Shown here piece after piece: positions 33,085 through 42,985 of a stretch of DNA of 64,000 nucleotides. This DNA is from Platycnemis pennipes (lineage: Eukaryota > Arthropoda > Insecta > Odonata > Platycnemididae): contig OW121846.1 of the NCBI GenBank assembly GCA_933228895.1, positions 77,202,064 to 77,266,063 on the forward strand. Direction: 5' to 3'. The position numbers and the translations under genes were made by a program. Position 1 is the first letter of the stretch. Each line of letters opens with the position of its first letter. Below the pieces are notes generated by a model that saw only the letters and a list, made by a program, of their open reading frames with translations, had not been told where the DNA came from and did not search any database.

Positions 33085-34276
33085 ATATCTTCCATGGAGT
33101 CACAATCAGTTAATTTCATCCCATAGTACTTCCTTAAATTAACTTTTCCTCTAATGAAGTCTTGTACTTCAGATGTCGTCAATAGCTCCTTCCTTCCATG
33201 CATTTTTTATCCATAGCACTCACTTTCACCAGTCGGTCATACTACATGTCGCTTTTCTGACCTCTGCTCTCTTATGTGCGCTTATCCCTGTTCATTCCAC
33301 GACTGTCCGAAAATCTTCTGTGCTAAGTAAAATAATTCGTTTAACCCAGAGGTAGTATATGGTTAATTTTCACGGTGCTCCAACTACTAAGATTACTTCG
33401 CACCAACTTTACCACCTTACCGAATATCTGCTTGGAGTGGTTGTCATTGCTATACAGCGTCGTTGTCGTTTACAGCAAGTCCACATTCCCGTTTGCATTG
33501 ACTGGGAGACTGATTAAGCTGTAGTGTCTTCAGCATGGTTATTATTTTATTTCCTGAATACCTCTAAAGAACTTTTAGTATTCCTTTGTAATGAATACCG
33601 AGGAATAAACTTGTATTATGCAGTTCTGTGGGGACTTTTTTTTAAACGAAGATAACGTTTGTCACAGGTGTCACTGTACGCCATTTGTTTTCATAACTGT
33701 ACTTTTAGGATTCACTCCTTAATTACACCTCCCACAACTAAGCATATTTCCACTACAACCTTAATTTTGAAAAACTGAATCTATAGAAGCGTTTAGTTAT
33801 GGTTAAACAATTGTTAGGGAATCATTCCTTCACTTCCAACTCCCGAATAGAATCAGAAAACGGAAGTGACATCAGAAAGCAAAAGAGCCCACGTTTGTAC
33901 AACAGCCGCATCAAAGACCTATGCACAAAGAATATTTGAATAATATCAACTTCAATCAAATTGTCATTGTAAGTGGTAATAAGTAGTGTTAACTTTTTAA
34001 TTTTAAATTTTCCACGTTTGAAAATATTCATACGTTCGGTTTCAAAAATTAGCTCAACAAAATTAATCCTACAAATTATTGTCACCTTCAAATGTATCAG
34101 GTATACTTAACGTGACAATACATTGTAATTGAATAAGCGGTGGTTCTGTCACATAATTGACTTCAAAAATATAAATTAATATCAGTATTAATGGCCAGCT
34201 GTCGTCTTTATAATATTAAATGCAATGAGATCAATTATCACCACTAGAAACGCTCCATTAGGACTAAATATCACAA
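33085..34276. other. Unassigned AT-rich DNA
   Basis: I see no gene, repeat family or structured RNA in this stretch. Confidence 0.5.
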
Positions 34277-34450
34277 AAATTACTTGGGTAGCGGTAGGTT
34301 GCGTTTCGGCTGAACAACCTAAGGTTTTAATCCCTCCTCGGGTATGGATGTTGTTTGCATTAAACCTAGGTTTAAGGCAGGTTAGATGATGCGATCTAAC
34401 CTTCGAAGTCCCAACCATAAAAACTATTTCTGGTACCACCACTTCAAAAA
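34277..34450 (+). mobile_element. Probable tRNA-derived SINE of a widespread insect type
   Basis: The plus strand reads CTTGGGTAGCGGTAGG (A-box-like), AAGGTTTTAATCCC (decayed B box), CTCGGGTATGGATG, then TAAACCTAGGTTTAAGGCAG and CTTCGAAGTCCCAACCAT. The order of a CCCGAGG/CCTCGGG(C/T)ATGGATG block, a GGTTTAAG block and an AAGTCCCA block is one I associate with a SINE common in insect genomes. The copy is old. Confidence 0.5.
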
Positions 34451-34492
34451 TGACTTCCCTATTTCATTGAAAGCCGGCAGTGGTTGAGAATC

Positions 34493-34605
34493 TACATCTA
34501 CACGATACCCTGCAAGCCACCGCGAGGGTGTGTGGCAGGGGGTGAAGATCGCCAAGCATGCACTACTGACATGCAAACAAGCAACTATAAGGTCTCATCG
34601 CGTGG
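34493..34605 (-). mobile_element. CR1/L2-like LINE 3' end fragment
   Basis: Read on the minus strand this is the last ~110 bases of the LINE, with the block CCCCCTGCCACACACCCTCG and the TGTAGATGTAGA tail whose end is at 34493. It closely matches the 3' UTR at 24541-24655. Homology ends near 34605, where a CpG-rich segment begins. Confidence 0.85.
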
Positions 34606-35150
34606 TTCGTTCAATTTCCTTCGCGTCCAAATTGGAGCGTAATGAAAGCCCCGAGACTCGAAGGCCTCTTCCAGACGAAAGGGCTCCGCGAGCGCGGCGG
34701 ATGGAATGACCTCTTTGCTACGGAGCTAGCGATTTCTGCGAAAACGCTCCAAATGGCATAATCCAGTTTTTTTCATCCTCCGTTCGACTTCCTCCTCCAT
34801 TGTCCCCCTGAATCTTGATTTTCGCCTTTTTCTCCGTTCATGTCCGCGGAGCGATGGTGACATTTACATAACTGTTAACTATAGGTACCCACTCCGCGGG
34901 GCATCCGTGCACTCGGCGATAACGGGATGATTGGATGCCGTTCCACGGGCCTCGAGAGCGACGGCCACGCTTCCGGAAGAGACGCTATCCCGGTGATTCT
35001 TTTTTGCGGGTCTACACCGTTGTTGCATCCATGTGTTCGCTTTATGTTATATCCCGAGGAACTCAGTCCACAGGTGCACTTTTAGACACCACCGGTGCCG
35101 ATTCTAGGATTAATTCCGTGTCCACCAAGATTTATGAATAAATTCAGCAG
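34606..35150. other. CpG-rich segment
   Basis: Clusters such as CTCCGCGAGCGCGGCGGATG, CCGTTCATGTCCGCGGAGCG and CTCGAGAGCGACGGCC stand out from the AT-rich surroundings. No protein similarity was recognised. It could be a CpG island near a promoter or a GC-rich repeat. Confidence 0.25.
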
Positions 35151-35454
35151 ACAGACGAATAAGGCAGTCATGAAATTGGACGAATCTCACGAAAAGGAGA
35201 TCCAGTAAACCAGTTTATTCTCTACCTTTTTTCCACTGTGGAAATGCAATCGTTGGAATGATATACATGCTGTGACGAACCGCAACAACGACATATATCA
35301 CCATTCATTGTTAGTTCTCGCGGAACCACGTTTGAGACACACTGCATTAAACGGAAGGCGGTAGTATAATTAGGAATTAAAAGAGAAACCCATATCACCT
35401 GTGTGGAAAAAGGAAGTGAAATTGAGGGATTATGATTCTGTAGTAGTATTTTAA

Positions 35455-36190
35455 ATCTATATCTACATAATACCCTGCAAGCCACCATAAAGGTGTGTGA
35501 CAGGGGGTGAATTCACACCAAACATGCCTTACATATTATGCATGAAAAGGATTAGTAATTACATTCTAGTCTAATTTTCAAAATTTAAAAAAAGGCAAGA
35601 ATAACAAAGGAAGCATGCAAAAACTTGCTGTTAGTTGGGTTAGCTTAAAGTCCGTATACGTACCAACATGCAACAACCTATGCTAACCATTGATACACCT
35701 GTATTTATACTATTGGACATATTTACAGCTATTCATGTCCCTAATTGTACGAGGAAAGAAGGACATTTTGAATGTGTCAGTTCGGCATCAATTTCTCTAA
35801 TTTTAAGATTATGGTCCAATCTACCAGAGTAACTTGGAGTTCGCAAAATATTTTTAACATCATCAGTGAAAATATTAACTTGAAAGTTATTTAAGAGATT
35901 AAGTCTAAATTTCAACTTACTATCAGATAATGATTACCATTTTAGTTCATCTAATATACTGGTTACGCTATAATAGTCATCATACCATACATTTACAAAT
36001 CTTGCAGATCTTCACTGCACACGTTCAAGTTCATTATTTAAGCTTATTTCGTAAGGATCCCATATGCTGGCAGCGTCTTCCAAGTGAGGTCGAACAAGAG
36101 AAAAGTAGCTAATTTCTCTTACACGATCGTCTCATTTTCCCAGTGCTCTTTTGATGAATCCCAGTTTACGATTAGAAAAATCGATGTTAT
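35455..36190 (-). pseudogene. CR1/L2-like LINE C-terminal RT remnant plus 3' UTR (subfamily 2)
   Basis: On the minus strand the sequence runs from a degraded reverse transcriptase C terminus into the 3' UTR and tail. Recognisable pieces are RKLGFIKRALGK (36132-36170), WDP/QRR-like residues near 36000-36060, and FRLNLLNNFQ followed by FTDDVKNILRTPSY (35830-35915), all parallel to residues 747-760 and 832-860 of the long LINE ORF. Frameshifts and stops break the frame. The 3' tail reaches about 35455. The 5' end of this truncated copy directly abuts the 3' end of a minus-strand SINE at about 36187, so the two were joined by insertion or deletion. Confidence 0.8.
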
Positions 36191-36445
36191 TCGCGCGAGG
36201 TAAACGACGGCTAAGGTCATTTGCACCATTTAGGACATGGGGGTAATTTGGCAGATCTTTCAAGAAACTAAGAAAGAGTAGGGTTGAACCCGGCGTCAAC
36301 ATTAGCCTAGTCTTAACGAGTGCCAAGGGATCCACGATTTAACGACCGACGAGTCCTATCCGAGGCACGGAATGAATATGATTCATGCTAGTGGAAGAGC
36401 AGGTATTTTGAAATACTCGGCCTCCATGCCAAGCCAAGGGGAAAG
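36187..36445 (-). mobile_element. SINE-A, diverged copy abutting a LINE
   Basis: The minus strand keeps GGCTTGGCATGGAGGCCGAG, CGTTAAATCGTGGATCC, GGCTAATGTTGACGCCGGGT and ATGACCTTAGCCGTCG. Its 3' end directly meets the 5' end of the truncated LINE at 35455-36190. Confidence 0.8.
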
Positions 36446-38149
36446 AATATCACTTATGGGCTACGCAGGTCTAGCAATACCGAACTAAGAGATTAGAAAT
36501 AACATCCAATACGCGGAGTGGAGGAGAAAATAGGCTACAGACATTTTTAGAATTTCTTGAGTACCATTGAAACTTAGGTTTCAATGCAGGACGGAGACTT
36601 CTATTGACCCATTTGTTGTATTTATGCACCTGAAGTTGGGCTGGATTATTTCATGGAAGTCACTTCTCTCTTTCTGTCAAATAGAAGAAAAATATAATAA
36701 CTATGAAACAGAAAGTTTCGTTTTGAAAGGAATCATTTTGCTTCATTGAAAGAGGGGGAAAACGGCTATTTAGGTGATATCATCTTCAGTGTTGCCGGAG
36801 AAAGAAATTTCTAATGCCGTATCGTTTACTGAATCTTAAATATCTAATAATGCATGCATATATAATTATTTTATTGCCCTTTAAACATGATCCAGTATTA
36901 CATAATTACTTAAAAAAAAATATCTGACAGGAGCTTTAGGTGACCCCTAAGGCATTTGCCTGTTGTTGGGGGCACCTTCAACACAGATGCAATACACATA
37001 ACAAAATGATCACTATAGATGTGACAGTATCAAGGTTAATACAGAAAAATATTCAAAAATCAGAGTTAAACCAGCTTAAGAAAGATTTCATATGATTGGC
37101 CGATTTAATTTGATGTGGCAAACAATTGGCACAAAACATGAGGTATAACAAATAGAAATTATCACTAGAGTTTTGAATGTAAAGGATACTTTCACTTTTT
37201 TGAGAAAGCTTTTGTCTGCCTGCTATTATTCTTGTCGCATTTTATTAGGGCTACTGATAAAGTGAAATATAAAAAGGGAGGAAATTGTTAATGAGGGAGG
37301 CAAAGGAGGAGTGAGTACATTTCAAGTATTCATAGTTGGGTCGAGGGAAAGATTAAACCTTAAAAATGACTCAGCCGACGCAAGCAAAGGTGAGGAATGG
37401 AGACGACGGAAGAAGCATGATGTGAAAGTTTATAGTGATGTGTATTAATTCTACTTTTCTGCGCATATTCATAGAAATGTGTAAGGGAAGTGAAGAAAGG
37501 TGTGAGAAAACATGGTCGTCACAGAAATAAAGCAGTTTGGGAGCTGCTTGATAAAGCGTTAATCAACCAGTCAGTCAAGAAATTGCAGCAACTGTTGGAG
37601 AGATAAAGCATTAGAGACTGAAAGAGGGAGGGAGAGTAATCACGAGAGAATGTAATTAAAAAGTTTTCCCTTGACAAAACTGTTAATTTGCGTGATTTAG
37701 TTGCAGGGCATAAGCGGTTCATGTAGGATATTTTTTTAAAATGGGTCGATGTTTTGATAGAAATAAGTTTATCAGTATTTAATATTTAGGAGATTTTAAC
37801 AGCGAAAAGAGCTACAGTTAATAGTTTAGAACTTACGATTCCGAGTGAATATGTAAAAATAAAGTTTTAAGAGGACTGAAATGAAACGGTGTGTTTCTAT
37901 AACCGTGTACCTAGAAATAAATTAAAGAGGGTAAGGATACATTTGAATTCCTTAAGACATCTATTTAAAGAGGATGGGCAGCATTGAGCGTGCACTGGAA
38001 TGATGGAGTAAATGAGAACTTCAGTCAGCGGGTAAGAAAGAGAGACAAGGGATGTGCCTGTTGTGTTTAATGAGGGAAAACAGAAAGTATGTTGGACTCA
38101 AATATGAAGTTGAACAGCGAGGCGCGCTCGAGGTTAAGATGTAGCGCTC
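36446..38149. other. Unassigned DNA, possible antisense LINE 3' UTR
   Basis: On the minus strand 37200-36900 reads GTGTTGAAGGTGCCCCCAAC and AATGCCTTAGGGGTCACC, a style common in LINE 3' UTRs, but no coding remnant could be confirmed. The rest is AT-rich without recognisable features. Confidence 0.4.
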
Positions 38150-38340
38150 AGATAATGAGTCGGCTGCGGCAGCTAAGTCGATAATGCGGTGGCCTGGCAA
38201 CAAAAAAGGTCACAGGTTCAAATGCCGCCGTGACGACGGATGCATTTCCCTCGGGACTAAGATTATAGAAGATGTAATATAACCATGGCAGTTGGAATGA
38301 CTAACCCAAGTAGGAGACTTTAAATCCTCTTTCAGCGCTT
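38150..38340 (+). mobile_element. Probable tRNA-derived SINE (fourth family)
   Basis: GAGTCGGCTGCGGCAGCTAA and GGTCACAGGTTCAAATGCCG give plausible A and B boxes. The body GATGCATTTCCCTCGGGACT with TAACCATGGCAGTTGG follows. There is no clear tail or target duplication. Confidence 0.45.
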
Positions 38341-38469
38341 ACAATTACGTACATACTCCATTCAATTAATCTAACTCTCATGCATAGAATACCTAGGATA
38401 AGAAAAGAATGATTTAGGTTGGTCCTTTGTAGATACTACTCTCTGCATTGAACATTAATACAATTATGT

Positions 38470-38760
38470 TCATCATCATCGGCCAATTGGTTTAATGCAG
38501 CTCTCCACTCGATTATCCTATTGGCGAAACTTCATATTAATGTAATTCTTCTCTTTTACATCTTTCACAACCTGTTCCATATATCTCATACGTGGCCCGC
38601 CTTTTCCATTCTCCCCGTTCAATTTTCCCTCGACGATTGTCTTCATCAGGCCATTGTGTCTTAAGATATGGCTAATTAAGTTGTCCCGTCTTCTTTTTAG
38701 GGTTTTCAGCAGACCTCTTTTCTCCCACAATTATGGGATTTCCTCCACACAGTTATGTTA
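38470..38760 (-). pseudogene. RTE-like LINE, C-terminal remnant plus 3' end
   Basis: The minus strand encodes WEKRGLLKTLKRRRDNLISH, then ILRHNGLMKTIVEGKLNGEN and KGGPRMRYMEQVVKDVKE (38518-38730). This is the same order of motifs as at 31.2 kb, with a 70-residue stretch still open. The 3' UTR ends in a GATGATGATG run at about 38470. The element is 5'-truncated near 38760. Confidence 0.85.
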
Positions 38761-39471
38761 TAGCAATGAAAAGAGGTTTACGGGACAGGGTTCATTCAAA
38801 CGAGTTATGTAGAGAGCTGAATAAATAATGTATTGAAAGAGAAATTTATTATTGGTCTGTAAGTGACAAAATGAGACTTTGGGAAAGGATCATACGAAAT
38901 TCAGAGGCTGTAAGATAAACTTACTGGTACGTTATCGTACTTGGAAAGTACGAAATTGACGAAAAAAAATTAGGCTTATATTTTTATGCATGTCAAATCC
39001 TCCTGCCACGTATGAGAAAAATAGTTTCCGAAACATATTTATGTGCGAGTGCCGAGTGTGAATTATCGCGAGTGGAAGTATTTCCACCATTGCTGCCGTG
39101 ATTTTGATTTATCCACGGTCATTTATCATTTACTCTTGTTTTCTTGTTTATGAAACCAGGAGTTGGACACTTGCCCAGCATCACTCAGCTGTGAAACACT
39201 ACCCTTCATCAATCTCCTAATTATTAGAAATAATTGTCGTAAATATTGGTTATGGCCGTGTTCACCAGCTAGTGACGTTCCAATTCAGTGAATTGTTACG
39301 GGTACGTTCACGTGATAGCGAGATGCAAAAATAATGAGGGAAGACAGCCACACACGCCTGTATTGAAAAAAAAGCCTATCGCTTTCTTCTTTAGGAATTT
39401 CATCCACTCAATATTTAATAAACGAGTTTATAGTAAAATAGTAATATGACATTCAAAAAAGAGGTCGGGTT

Positions 39472-39615
39472 AGACATCCAATTTTAGTTGGATAACAAGT
39501 AGTCGGCGCGAATACCATTTGTAATCGATAGGACAGCCGCGATGATTGGATAGACCGTCCAATTTAATTTGATGTTCGCCATATAGTCGGCGCACCACTT
39601 GTATAGGCCAAACAT
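39472..39615 (+). repeat. Diverged ~80-bp direct repeat
   Basis: TAGACATCCAATTTTAGTTGG...GTAGTCGGCGCGAATACC...TTGTAATCGATAGG recurs as TAGACCGTCCAATTTAATTTG...ATAGTCGGCGCACCAC...TTGTATAGGCC with a period near 79. The origin is unknown. Confidence 0.6.
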
Positions 39616-40705
39616 TTCTCGCAAAGAGCCTATCTTCAACTAGTTGGATTGGGCAACCAATGCAATTGTTCACCTGTTCTACAGAGCAATATTTCCAAAG
39701 CGCACTGTTCTGTTTCTATAAACAATGCAATAATAGTGACATTTCTGTAAATAGCGCGAGCAAGCGCGACTATGGAGTTGCTTATGGTCACTTATGTCAT
39801 GTGGGAAAGCGTCTCGAGGTATCGAGGTTAATCGATACCCTCGATCGAGGTATTGAGTGTTTGGTTGGAGGGTTGCCTCTCGGGCACTCTCTTTCGATCT
39901 CTTGATGTAAGTGGTTATGTGCATATGTGTCTTATAGAGTAACTTTCAATAAAAGTTATGCTGAACAATGAAACAGCTTATTTCTATCAACAGCGTGAAA
40001 ATACAACTCATTTTACTTGAGAGAAAAGAATTTCCTGCAGACCATGTACGATATTTACATCGAAAACGATCAAACTATTTTAATATGTACCATCGCAAAA
40101 AATTTAAAAGAAGTTTAAGGATTTTGCAGTGGAAATAGCCCGAGCTGTTGAAATATTGAATTTTATCGAAGTTTCAATACCTTAGAGATAAAATTGTTTC
40201 TAGTGTTGTAGCTGATTGTTTAAGAATGGATTGAATGTATTAATTGAGGATATAATGTGGTGATATTATATTAGTAACTCTATTTTAGCTGTGAGGAGTT
40301 GAAAACATTTGTGACATTGATCAAATATTTTATAATGGAAGTAATAGTGTGTGTTTTGTAAGTTGCATAGATTGCGTCCAGATGAAATTTATCGTGTATA
40401 TGAAGTCGTAAAACCTGAAAATACAACTTGTAATTTAATAAATTTCCTGCCAGTGATGCTCCTTTGTAATAATTCTGAACAATAATTTGATTATGACCTT
40501 TAGGCCTGCAGTTTTACTGCATACTGCCGTCTAGCATACGAATCTGCGTGTCCTTTTGTAAAGGTGAATCTATTTTCTGTACATAATTATTGAACATTAC
40601 GTGATCATGATTACTGGGTTAACTTTTTCGCCATTTCTGCATGATGATAAAACCACCTCATATTCAATAATGGTAATCGGAATTCTGGAATGAGTACATA
40701 GTTAA

Positions 40706-40736
40706 GACTTACTTACACTTACTTACTTACACTTGC
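40706..40736 (+). repeat. Simple repeat, ACTT-rich
   Basis: Imperfect CTTACTTACACTTACTTACT tetranucleotide run. Confidence 0.9.
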
Positions 40737-41075
40737 TTTGTCCACTACAGTTGGATGTGGGAGTCGACTATATACTCGCGGACTGTGGATCCAGGAGAGT
40801 TCGCTGGTGTAGCCGACTCCAGCGTAGGTATCATTTTAAAATGGCAATCGGATGTCGCTCCAGTATTCAACAAAGTTGGTGCAATGTCCAATTATTAGTT
40901 GCTGCATCAATCTTTCTTTTTCATTGCAGTTAACTGAATTTTCCCAGTTTAGTTTCACGAGGGTATTCGTAAATACCATGAAATCAAAAAGTATTAAATC
41001 GTCATGGATAACCTTGGCCATCTTGTCAATGAATCGATGCCTATTCAGCCCGGCTGAGCTTGAGTTTAGGTTTAA

Positions 41076-41365
41076 CACGTTCAACCCGACGGACGCGAAT
41101 GCGCGTCCGAGGTGCGTTGCCAAGACACCGAAGGACGCGCATTCGCGTCTGTTAATGACCTCTCTGATGACCTCACTGAAGAACTCTGTGAAGACTTCCT
41201 TGAAGAACGCGAACTCATTTCTTTAATAAATTATCGAGTTTTATTATAAAAAAATTTTTTTAACTAATTTTATAATTACATTTAATTGACTGGCCAAATT
41301 AATGTGGAGGAAAAACCTTTCCGTTTTTCACGATTGCACAATAGAAATATTCCGGGTTGAATGTG
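41076..41365. mobile_element. piggyBac-like MITE, 290 bp, with TTAA duplications
   Basis: CACGTTCAACCCG at 41076 and CGGGTTGAATGTG ending at 41365 are inverted repeats (12 of 13). TTAA flanks both ends, at 41072-41075 and 41366-41369. TTAA target duplication with a CAC/CCC-type terminus is characteristic of piggyBac transposons. Near the left end there is a perfect 17-bp internal inverted repeat (41092-41149). The element has no transposase, though an acidic GAAGAACTCTGTGAAGAC stretch follows the hairpin. Confidence 0.82.
41092..41149. repeat. Perfect 17-bp inverted repeat inside the piggyBac-like MITE
   Basis: GACGCGAATGCGCGTCC (41092-41108) and GGACGCGCATTCGCGTC (41133-41149) are exact reverse complements separated by 24 bases. 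Subterminal internal inverted repeats are a known feature of piggyBac ends. Confidence 0.95.
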
Positions 41366-41589
41366 TTAATGCCAAATAACTTGTAATATACCGTCTGAAT
41401 CTCTTTTGTATGGATATTTAAGAGATAATGATTTAAAGAATAACTCACAAAATGTAAAATAATTTGTTAGAGTTTCAACATTTTAGGGTAGCTCAATGGA
41501 GTAATTTTGGGAATAACTTGAATTGAATTATTAAATTAATATCCAATTTATATCGTATAGCGTGCTCAATTACTTGTTTAGAATTGGCT

Positions 41590-41770
41590 GAGAATAATGG
41601 TGATGGTGTTTTTTCAGGGATTCGTGAATTCATCATGCGCGTGCCTGCGGTGTATTCCGTGGCCTCTCAGGGAAGGCATCCATGCATCCGAAATCCCACG
41701 GACTCGGACCCGAGGTCATACGCCGTAAGTGGCTCAACGGCCCACTTGAGCGTCCGCCGAGATTAGCAGT
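41590..41770 (+). repeat. Unclassified interspersed repeat Y, copy 2
   Basis: GGATTCGTGAATTCATCATG, CGTGGCCTCTCAGGGAAG, GGACCCGAGGTCATACGC and GCCCACTTGAGCGTCCG align in order with 12420-12566. Confidence 0.55.
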
Positions 41771-42099
41771 CCTCTTGTCAGCCCAAGGAAAGGGCGATGC
41801 AATGATTCCTCGTTGAGAGTCACGAATCAGAGGGGAAAGAGTGAACCATAGTCATTTCTAGGACCCCTGCGTTAAACTATATGCAATGACAGAGTTGCAA
41901 TGAATTACCAGAAAAAGGAATATTTTCACAAATTTTTTTCCGTGCCCTGCTCAACCCTTATAGGTGCTGGAAATATATTTTGATACATTTTATTTCAAAG
42001 CGATATGATCTTACAACTTAGATCCGGATCAATCGTGAAGAAAATTTTCACCTGCAAAACCTGAGCTAGTTATTTGGGGAATGAGATCCACGGCTCCGG

Positions 42100-42288
42100 T
42101 TATAGGCGCGCCAAAGGGCCATGGTTTCACGTCACATGCAATGGAAGGATTTCTTATTGAGTTGTTGTCCACGCAGCACTCGAGCAGTGATTGGTGCATG
42201 TTAAAAAAATCACCACGCCGGGGTTTGAACCCGGGCCAGAGTGATTGAACGCCGGTAGTCTAGCCACCTCACTAACCCGATCACCTGG
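42100..42288 (-). mobile_element. tRNA-derived SINE, distant SINE-A relative
   Basis: The minus strand begins GTGATCGGGTTAGTGAGGTG GCTAGAC, has B box GGGTTCAAACC, then body CTGCTCGAG...ACGTGAAACCATGGCCC. The ACG-AA-C-ATGG-CC order mirrors GACGTTAAGCCGTGGTCCCC, but the rest is too diverged to join the main family with certainty. Confidence 0.65.
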
Positions 42289-42326
42289 AAATACTGAAAC
42301 CGTCGCGAAAGCGGCCAAATGAAGTA

Positions 42327-42863
42327 ATGGGGGCGTTTACTCGGAACCGAAATCGCAATTTCGTACGCGAAATCGGTAGATGGAAACGAAAAACGAATTT
42401 TAGTGAAAAAATTAATCTTCTAACCACAACCATTCACTCATAAATCAAAAATTAAAATAAGCAAAAGGTGACGCCCACCGAAAATGCTGCTGTGATAACA
42501 TTGACGTCATTTTCCTCCCGTCCTTGACTGCTTTCAGGGGAGGGGGAAGGGAGTGGAGGGGAGTTCTCGGAAGGTCTGCTCGCACAGATGCTGTCAAAAT
42601 CGCTCCCATTGGCCGAGACAGCTGTGTCCCCCCCTTTGCGACAAGGCGAAGTAGCTTCGCGGGCTCAGTTGTGATTGGACGAAGTAGATATACGTCAGAG
42701 GTTGCACCACACCCACTTTTCCGAAAGGGTTAAAAACATCAGTTTTTCGCCGCTTATAACTCGGGAAATAATTGTCGGATCAGAAAACGGAAAAATACGG
42801 GTCCTTTTATTTTACAAACTCTATCAGATTCGGCAATAAAAAAATATGGTAAACGACCCCATT
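42327..42863 (+). mobile_element. 530-bp MITE, copy 2
   Basis: This is a full-length relative of the element at 17319-17847 with the same terminal repeats. The left flank is TA (42325-42326) and the right flank TG, one change from a TA duplication. Differences include a G-rich insertion around 42535-42560 and several small indels. Confidence 0.82.
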
Positions 42864-42867
42864 GCAC

Positions 42868-42985
42868 AGTAGCGGAACTTTCACAGAGGAAAAAATCACT
42901 CCTTGGCCGGGACTCGAAGACGGGTCCCCTAACTTCCAGCCAGGTACTTTAACCATTAGCTAAGTACTATCTAAGGTATAAAAAT
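42868..42985 (-). mobile_element. tRNA-derived sequence (SINE or tRNA pseudogene)
   Basis: The minus strand carries TACTTAGCTAATGGTTAAAG (A box TAGCTAATGG) and CCGTCTTCGAGTCCCGGCC (B box), about 45 bases apart as in a tRNA. The acceptor stem does not pair, so it is not a functional tRNA gene. It lies five bases from the right end of MITE copy 2. Confidence 0.5.

Larger units (their letters stand above)
38761..41071. other. Unassigned DNA
   Basis: It contains a diverged direct repeat at 39472-39615, a small inverted repeat TCGAGGTATCGA...TCGATACCCTCGA near 39815-39845 and an ACTT microsatellite. No gene was recognised. Confidence 0.5.

Noticed and set aside
40852..41226. 124-codon plus-strand frame
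   Set aside because: It crosses the left boundary of the piggyBac-like MITE, including its hairpin, so it cannot be one ancestral coding unit.
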